Of a DNA stretch of 64,000 nt, positions 58,882 to 64,000 are shown piece after piece. Location: assembly GCF_014822185.1 (NCBI RefSeq), contig NZ_QVLR01000016.1, forward strand, positions 117,481 to 181,480, written 5' to 3'. Both the position numbers and the translations under genes were made by a program. The DNA comes from Azoarcus sp. Aa7 (GTDB taxonomy: Bacteria; Pseudomonadota; Gammaproteobacteria; Burkholderiales; Rhodocyclaceae). The first letter of the stretch is position 1. The number at the start of each line of letters is the position of its first letter. Below the pieces are notes generated by a model. The model was not told the origin of the DNA and did no database searches. It worked only from the letters and a program-made list of their open reading frames with translations.

Positions 58882-60756
58882 ATGCGCATCCTGCTCCTCA
58901 CGCACAGCTTCAACAGCCTGACCCAGCGCCTTTTCGCAGAGTTGAAGGCCGACGGCCATGAGCTTTCCGTCGAATTCGACATCGCCGACCGCGTCGCCGA
59001 GGAGGCCGTCGAACTGTTCCGCCCCGACCTGATCCTCGCCCCCTTCCTCAAGCGCGCCGTCCCTGAATCGATCTGGTCGCGCCACCTCACGCTGATTGTG
59101 CACCCCGGCATCGTCGGCGACCGCGGACCCTCCGCGCTCGACTGGGCGATCATGAACGGCGAGACGGAGTGGGGCGTCACGGTGCTGCAGGCGGAAGCCG
59201 AGATGGACGCGGGCCCCGTCTGGGCGTGCGTCCGCTTCCCGATGCGTGCCGCGACCAAGGCGAGCCTCTACCGCAATGAAGTCACCACTGCCGCGCTGCA
59301 GGCGGTCAGAGCCGCCATCCAGCACGTTCCCGATTGGCGTGCCGGCGAATGGGCGCCGATAACCCTCGCCGAGATCCGCCAAGTTGCCCCCGTACAAGGG
59401 TGGGAGGAGCCGAAGGCGTATCCCGCCACACGTGCGTCGGGCGGGGCGCGACACGCCGACATGGCGGGATGCGCTGCGCTTCTCCCGCCCTACGATCGTG
59501 CCTTCGTATGCGGGAAGCTCGGCCTGGAACGCCCCTTGATGAAGCGAGCCGACCGCGTCATCGACTGGACACGCGACAACACGCAAACGGTCCTGCAAAA
59601 ACTCCGAGCCGCCGACGGCTTTCCCGGTGTCGCCGATGCGCTGTTCGGGACGCCCTGTAGCCTCTTCGACGCCCACCCCGCGACGCCCGAGGAGCTCCGC
59701 CCCGCACAACCGGGCGAAGTCATCGCCCGCCGCGACAACGCCCTCCTGCGCGCGACGATCGACGGCGCGGTCTGGATCGGCCACGTCAAACGCGCCGACG
59801 GCGACCACCGCTTCAAGCTTCCCGCAACCGCCGCCTTCGCCGCCGAAGCGGCCGCGCTGCCCGAACTCGCAGTCCCGCTGCACCGCGAAGCAAGCGACCT
59901 TCGCTGGAGTGAACTCCGCTACCGCGAAAGCCCCGACGGCACGACAGGCTTCCTCGCCTTCGACTTCTACAACGGCGCGATGGCCACCGACCAATGCCAA
60001 CGCCTCACCGCCGCGATCGAATACGCCCGCAGCCGCCCGACCCGCGTGCTCGTCCTTGAAGGCGGCCGCGACTTCTGGTCCAACGGCATCCACCTCAACC
60101 GCATCGAAGCGGCCGCCTCGCCCGCGGACGAGTCGTGGGCCAACATCAACGCCATGAACGACGTCTGCCTCGCGCTGCTCACGCTCACCGACCGCGTCAC
60201 CGTCGCCGCGCTGCGCGGCAACGCCGGGGCAGGGGGCTGCTTCCTCGCGCTCGCCGCGGACTACGTCTGGGCGCGCGACGGCATCGTGATGAACCCGCAC
60301 TACAAGAACATGGGCAACCTGTTCGGCTCCGAATACTGGACCTACCTCCTGCCGCGCCGCGTCGGCCCCGAAGCGGGCCGTCGCATCATGGGCAACCGCC
60401 TGCCGCTCCTCGCGCGCGACGCCCGCGCTGCAAGCCTCGTCGACGCGACCTTCAGCGCCGACCTCCCGACCTTCGAGATGGAGATCGCGCGCCACGCCAC
60501 CGCCCTCGCCGCCGACCCCGCGTTCGCCGAGCGCATCACCGCGAAGGCCGCCCGCCGCGCCGCCGACGAAGCCGAAAAACCGCTCGCCGCTTACAGCGAA
60601 GAAGAACTCGCCGCGCTGCGCCGCAACTTCTACGGCTTCGACCCCAGCTACCACGTCGCGCGCTACCACTTCGTGATGAAGAGCCCGCAATCCTGGACCC
60701 CGCGCCACCTCGCGCGCCACCGCGACCTCGGCTGGCGCGTGCCTTTTTCGCGGTGA
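58882..60756 (+). CDS. hypX: HypX, CO-ligand synthesis for [NiFe] hydrogenase under aerobic conditions
   Basis: 624 residues, longer than the usual 570-600. The N-terminal formyl-THF-using domain (about 1-290) has LILAPFLKRAVPESIW and HPGIVGDRGPSALDWAI. The C-terminal enoyl-CoA-hydratase-like domain has LEGGRDFWSNGIHLNRIEAA, LRGNAGAGGCFLALAADYVW and MGNLFGSEYWTYLLPRRVG. HypX makes CO from formyl-THF through formyl-CoA when oxygen is present. An inverted repeat pair lies in frame at codons 174-205 and may explain the extra length. It is the last gene of the hyp cluster. Confidence 0.9.
   Translation: MRILLLTHSFNSLTQRLFAELKADGHELSVEFDIADRVAEEAVELFRPDLILAPFLKRAVPESIWSRHLTLIVHPGIVGDRGPSALDWAIMNGETEWGVTVLQAEAEMDAGPVWACVRFPMRAATKASLYRNEVTTAALQAVRAAIQHVPDWRAGEWAPITLAEIRQVAPVQGWEEPKAYPATRASGGARHADMAGCAALLPPYDRAFVCGKLGLERPLMKRADRVIDWTRDNTQTVLQKLRAADGFPGVADALFGTPCSLFDAHPATPEELRPAQPGEVIARRDNALLRATIDGAVWIGHVKRADGDHRFKLPATAAFAAEAAALPELAVPLHREASDLRWSELRYRESPDGTTGFLAFDFYNGAMATDQCQRLTAAIEYARSRPTRVLVLEGGRDFWSNGIHLNRIEAAASPADESWANINAMNDVCLALLTLTDRVTVAALRGNAGAGGCFLALAADYVWARDGIVMNPHYKNMGNLFGSEYWTYLLPRRVGPEAGRRIMGNRLPLLARDARAASLVDATFSADLPTFEMEIARHATALAADPAFAERITAKAARRAADEAEKPLAAYSEEELAALRRNFYGFDPSYHVARYHFVMKSPQSWTPRHLARHRDLGWRVPFSR
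59401..59495. repeat. Inverted REP-like pair inside hypX
   Basis: An inverted copy (about 59401-59428, GGGAGGAGCC..GTATCCCGCC) and a direct copy (about 59462-59494, GGCGGGATGCGCTGCGC..TCCCGCCCTACG) match the repeats at 43509-43773. They face each other as in a REPIN doublet. The reading frame stays open, adding roughly 32 residues rich in Ala, Gly and Arg between the usual formyltransferase segments. Confidence 0.7.
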
Positions 60757-60944
60757 AACTGCTGCTTGCGTCAACGGTGTCTGACCCACAACGCAACCGT
60801 GATGATCAGTGCCTCAGATTGCACGTCGGGTAGCGCGAAGCCTTACCGCCAGATCGACGGCCGTCGCGTTGCGGGCGGGGTTTTCGTCGGGGACGATCGC
60901 GGAGTGGTTTCAGATTTCGGAACGGGGTGGCGCCGCAGGTGGGT

Positions 60945-63107
60945 TCAGACCGTGACGTGGCTGGTTTCGGGCAATGTCTGCTCGGGAACAGTGTTCTGAC
61001 GGTTGGCGCGGGCGATGTCCTGCTGCAGGTCGTCGCTCCATGCCAGTTCGATGGGCGCGCTGCTGCCGGACACGGTCGGGTTCGTCCCGAGTTGGTGCTC
61101 ATGGATGCTGCGACGGTAATAGAAGCCGGTGTGCGGGTAATACCCCCTGCGGATGATGTATCCACCTCCCTCCCGGCGGGTGGCCGTCTGCGTTTTGATC
61201 AGCGGATTGCGCAGGTCGTCCGTATCGTCATCGGTCATGAGGGGATACGGGGTGCCGTATTCGGCTTCCCTCGCCAAGGCCGATTCTTCCGCCGTCAGCG
61301 TCTCTCCAGCCGCGGCTTTTTCCTGGGCTTGCCGGGCGCGGGCCGTGGTCGCATGGACCTTCTGCTCGAAGTTGGAGCGCTGCTCGGGCCGCTTCGCCAT
61401 GACGTGCGTCACCTTGATGCGCTTGTCGTACTCGGTTACTTCGCCGGCGAGATAGAAGCCGGCGAAGGAATCGTGCACGTAATCGTCGAAAAAGCGCTCC
61501 ACCTCCCCGGGAAGCGGCACGTGATGGTCGAAGATTTCCATAGCCCATTGCTCCCAGTCGTCCAGCGGTGTGCGGGCCTGTGCGCGGTCGAAGTGCCACT
61601 TGTTGATGCGGGCGAGATCGGCCGGCGCGAAGGGCGGCGGCTGCGGATCGGAAGCGAGTGCCGGCCATGCGTTGAGACGCTTGCGCAGGGCTTCGAGGTC
61701 GCCTGCCAGCATCCGGTTGGCCTCACTCAGATCCCGTTGCGCCTGCGGCGAGGCGGCGCCAAAGCTCGCGGTCGATTCGAGCGTCGCCAGCCGTGCCGCC
61801 CGCCAGCGGTAATAGAGCTCCATGTGTTTCCTGAGCCACGCGCCTTCCTTGCCGAGGGCGGACACGTAGGCGTCCCAGGCGGATGCGAGGGCGGGATCGA
61901 TTTGCAGATCGTCCTGCACCGTGACCTCGAGCGCGTTGAATGGCAGCAGGGGAACTCCTGCCTTGCGTGCGGCCTTGTACATGTGGAGAAGCGGAATCTG
62001 CGAGAGCAACGCGGCTTGTCCGCCGCGGCTCTTGCCTTGCTCGCCGGGTGCATAACCCCCGCCCACGTCGGAGTGCACGCCGGGGAAATACACCTCCTGG
62101 ATGTTCCCCTGCAGGCTCGTGACCGGAAAGTTCATCCGCGATTCGTGGGTGGCGATGCAGTGCAGCCCGGCCAGCACCGTGCCGGGCAAGGGATCGAGGA
62201 TGCGGTTGGCCCACGCCCAATGGCCGTCGAAAACCGCACCGGGTACCGGCAAGGTGCGCGCGACCGAGGCTGAGCCGCCCACGCTCGCGACCGTGTCGAA
62301 TACGCCGAGGAAACCGATTTTCGCGGCGATGCCCACGAGGCGGCCGGCCTCCAGAAGCTCGTCGAAGAGATGGCAGAAGGCCGCGGCCTGCGCCGCCCCG
62401 CGCGAGAACCCGAACACCGACACGGTGAGCGAGGGAATCGCGGGTTTGGGGTTTGCGGCAAGGGCCGCCTTGAGCCTCGCCAGATGCGGGGCGAACCACT
62501 TCCGGTGCGTCATCACCGTCGTGGGTCCCTTCCCGTTGCCGTGCTGTTCGATGCGGCCGACTTCGCGGCCGTAAGCTTGGGCGAGTGCTCCCGTTTCGCG
62601 ATCCGTGTAAAGCACATCGCCGCCGCGAATCGTGATGTGGATAGCGTTTAGTACCTGAACCAGACCCCAGACGATGCGGGCCTCCCCTCCCTTGGCAAAT
62701 GCCTTGCCTTCCTGAGATTCGGTCGGTTCGCCGATCTGTTCGAATTCGGTCCCAACGCCAGGTATGTAATACGAATAAAATCCGCGATCTTGCTTGTTGT
62801 CGGGAAAGGCGCGAAAGAGGCGCACGATGTTGCTGTGGCTGCACTCTTCCGGCTTCATCGGTCGATAGGTGATCGTGCCGGGGCGTTTCGTCCGGGCGTC
62901 GGGCACGCCGATGCGCTTGCCGTCCCGGTCGCGTTCCCGGTTATTGTTCGTCCCGTCGAAGAACAGGCCGACGTGCAGCGGAATGCTGCATGGCGCTTCG
63001 GTCGATCGGTCGCAATGAGCAAATGCGATGTCCGATCGCTCGTGCGCGGTGAGTTCGACAAACGTTTCGGCCGGATAAGGGGTGGCAAGGGGCGTGGCGG
63101 AAATCAT
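60945..63107 (-). CDS. DUF2235 lipase-type effector (Tle1-like, type VI secretion)
   Basis: 720 residues from ATG 63107, with GGAGGTGA seven bases before it. The alpha/beta-hydrolase DUF2235 domain has GLFFDGTNNN near 50, the nucleophile in FGFSRGAAQAAAF near 235, and the acidic and His residues in GVHSDVGGGYAP near 340. This pattern fits Tle1 phospholipase effectors that attack membranes of neighbouring bacteria. No signal peptide is seen, in line with delivery by a T6SS apparatus. It is directly preceded by two DUF3304 lipoprotein genes, likely immunity proteins. No VgrG or Tss gene is in the window. Confidence 0.8.
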   Translation of the reverse strand: MISATPLATPYPAETFVELTAHERSDIAFAHCDRSTEAPCSIPLHVGLFFDGTNNNRERDRDGKRIGVPDARTKRPGTITYRPMKPEECSHSNIVRLFRAFPDNKQDRGFYSYYIPGVGTEFEQIGEPTESQEGKAFAKGGEARIVWGLVQVLNAIHITIRGGDVLYTDRETGALAQAYGREVGRIEQHGNGKGPTTVMTHRKWFAPHLARLKAALAANPKPAIPSLTVSVFGFSRGAAQAAAFCHLFDELLEAGRLVGIAAKIGFLGVFDTVASVGGSASVARTLPVPGAVFDGHWAWANRILDPLPGTVLAGLHCIATHESRMNFPVTSLQGNIQEVYFPGVHSDVGGGYAPGEQGKSRGGQAALLSQIPLLHMYKAARKAGVPLLPFNALEVTVQDDLQIDPALASAWDAYVSALGKEGAWLRKHMELYYRWRAARLATLESTASFGAASPQAQRDLSEANRMLAGDLEALRKRLNAWPALASDPQPPPFAPADLARINKWHFDRAQARTPLDDWEQWAMEIFDHHVPLPGEVERFFDDYVHDSFAGFYLAGEVTEYDKRIKVTHVMAKRPEQRSNFEQKVHATTARARQAQEKAAAGETLTAEESALAREAEYGTPYPLMTDDDTDDLRNPLIKTQTATRREGGGYIIRRGYYPHTGFYYRRSIHEHQLGTNPTVSGSSAPIELAWSDDLQQDIARANRQNTVPEQTLPETSHVTV

Positions 63108-63112
63108 GGACG

Positions 63113-63559
63113 TCACCTCCGGGTGTCGAGTGCGGCTGGCTTGACCGGGAGGGGGATTGGATAGTTCGGGTGGCCGGGATCTACCAAACTCGAGAGGACG
63201 CGCACTTCGTCATTCGGGAAGAAGTGCATGTAGATGCTGCCGGGTTCGTCGTATCGCTCGACCTCGACGACCTTCTCCTTGACGACATGAGTACGCCCTT
63301 CGGGCATGTCCCAGCGCACGAGCACCTTCATGCCCGGATACCAGACGCTAGGAATCGACGTGCAGCAGATGTTCGCGACACCGGCTCCCCAAGCGGACAT
63401 CGTGCCGCCGCCTGCGCCGTTGACGGTCGCGGAGTAGATGAAACGCCCGGTGTGATTGACGATGCCGACCTGGGCGCCGGCCGTGGGACTTTCTTCTTTC
63501 GCGAGGAGTGCGCAGCCGTTCAGGAGGAGTGCGCAGGCAAGGGCGAAGGGTAGTTTCAT
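63113..63559 (-). CDS. DUF3304 lipoprotein, probable Tle1 immunity protein (copy A)
   Basis: 148 residues. Lipoprotein signal MKLPFALACALLLNGC with the lipobox LNGC (lipid Cys16). The body reads AQVGIVNHTGRFIYSATVNG, MSAWGAGVANICCTSIPSVW, KVLVRWDMPEGRTHVVKEK and EVERYDEPGSIYMHFFPNDE, as in DUF3304. It would sit in the outer membrane facing the periplasm, where Tle1 acts. It shares an almost identical first 115 residues or so with copy B but has a different C-terminus (SLVDPGHPNYPIPLPVKP). It ends five bases before the effector ATG and contains its ribosome-binding site. Confidence 0.8.
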   Translation of the reverse strand: MKLPFALACALLLNGCALLAKEESPTAGAQVGIVNHTGRFIYSATVNGAGGGTMSAWGAGVANICCTSIPSVWYPGMKVLVRWDMPEGRTHVVKEKVVEVERYDEPGSIYMHFFPNDEVRVLSSLVDPGHPNYPIPLPVKPAALDTRR

Positions 63560-64000
63560 AGGGATTTCACTTCCTGGCGTCCACGGGGGCCGGCTTGACC
63601 GGCGGAGCGATCGGATGCTTTGCGCCAAAGCCGGCTGTGTTCGAGACGACCACGCGCACTTCGTCATCCGGGAAGAAGTGCATGTAGATGCTGCCGGGTT
63701 CGTCATATCGCTCGACTTCGACGACCTTCTCCTTGACGACATGAGTACGCCCTTCGGGCATGTCCCAGCGCACGAGCACCTTCATGCCCGGATACCAGAC
63801 GCTAGGAATCGACGTGCAGCAGATGTTCGCGACACCGGCTCCCCAAGCGGACATCGTGCCGCCGCCTGCGCCGTTGACGGTCGCGGAGTAGATGAAACGC
63901 CCGGTGTGATTGACGATGCCGACCTGGGCGCCGGCCGTGGGACTTTCTTCTTTCGCGAGGAGTGCGCAGCCGTTCAGGAGGAGTGCGCAGGCAAGGGCGA
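63198..64000. repeat. Tandem duplication of the DUF3304 gene
   Basis: 63198-63546 and 63652-64000 align with a 454-base offset and differ at only three positions in the 349 compared. Outside that block (63113-63197 versus 63567-63651) the C-terminal coding ends are clearly different. The duplication extends beyond the window. Confidence 0.9.
63567..64000 (-). CDS. DUF3304 lipoprotein, probable Tle1 immunity protein (copy B, 5' end cut)
   Basis: The window shows about 144 codons; the start codon and first residues lie past 64000. The visible N-terminus LALACALLLNGCALLAKEES matches copy A, as does the body up to MHFFP(D/N)DEVRV. The C-terminus diverges (VVSNTAGFGAKHPIAPPVKP). It ends seven bases before copy A starts, so both and the effector gene form one operon. 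Adjacent duplicated immunity genes are known for Tle1 loci in Burkholderia. Confidence 0.78.
   Translation of the reverse strand, partial: ALACALLLNGCALLAKEESPTAGAQVGIVNHTGRFIYSATVNGAGGGTMSAWGAGVANICCTSIPSVWYPGMKVLVRWDMPEGRTHVVKEKVVEVERYDEPGSIYMHFFPDDEVRVVVSNTAGFGAKHPIAPPVKPAPVDARK

Noticed and set aside
60757..60944. Small plus-strand gene between hypX and the effector
   Set aside because: The open frame overlaps the effector 3' end, has no recognisable start signal and no family features. I see nothing else in this gap.

Overview
The window comes from a GC-rich betaproteobacterial chromosome, most like the Rhodocyclales (Azoarcus, Aromatoleum, Thauera). The evidence is the dnaA-dnaN-gyrB and rpmH-rnpA-yidD-yidC-mnmE layout, two ParB-type parS sites, NtrYX-TrkAH, urt and ure nitrogen operons, Tct-type carboxylate uptake and a hupK-hypABFCDEX cluster ordered as in Ralstonia eutropha. 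It is the origin-proximal part of the chromosome. Replication genes diverge at about 12.6 kb: dnaA, dnaN and gyrB run left, and almost everything from rpmH to hypX runs right.

Layout. 1-1.1 kb: the 5' end of a tRNA-Leu with its promoter, and two small hypothetical genes. 1.2-2.8 kb: a hipBA-type toxin-antitoxin pair. 3.0-7.1 kb: an AT-richer island with a C5-cytosine methyltransferase facing an operon of Vsr endonuclease, a MutL/MORC-like GHKL ATPase and an unrecognised Rossmann-like protein. 7.3-12.5 kb: gyrB, dnaN, dnaA. 12.5-16.5 kb: candidate oriC and the rpmH-to-mnmE block. 16.6-17.4 kb: a TauE-type permease between two parS sites. 17.4-26.5 kb: speE-like gene, rsmB, DUF4390 gene, ntrYX-like pair, trkA, trkH. 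26.5-38.7 kb: urea ABC transporter urtABCDE and urease ureDABCEFG. Each of the two blocks has an NtrC-like palindrome and a sigma-54 -24/-12 promoter. 38.7-40.2 kb: a mosaic intergenic duplication and a porin. 40.2-48.4 kb: solute-binding protein, TctDE-like two-component system, two TctC proteins, TctB, TctA and a universal stress protein. 48.6-52.3 kb: hemE and priA, separated by an AT-rich region with several DnaA boxes. 52.5-60.8 kb: hydrogenase maturation genes, including a truncated hypF and hypX. 60.9-64.0 kb: a Tle1/DUF2235 lipase-type effector gene preceded by two tandem, nearly identical DUF3304 lipoprotein genes; the second runs off the window.

How the parts work together. The urt and ure operons take up urea and hydrolyse it to ammonia, apparently under nitrogen control. 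The hyp genes build the NiFe(CN)2(CO) centre of [NiFe] hydrogenases, and hypX suggests CO-ligand synthesis under air; no hydrogenase structural genes lie in the window. Urease and hydrogenase both need nickel. The Tct block is a regulated carboxylate uptake system. The right end is a probable type VI effector/immunity module.

The least ordinary parts are the Dcm-Vsr-MORC island with its unknown fourth protein, the DnaA-box cluster about 37 kb from dnaA, the inverted repeat pair read through in frame by hypX, the hemE/trkH mosaic duplication and the recently duplicated immunity genes. Positions and motifs were read directly from the sequence. Family assignments rest on recognised motifs, without database searches.
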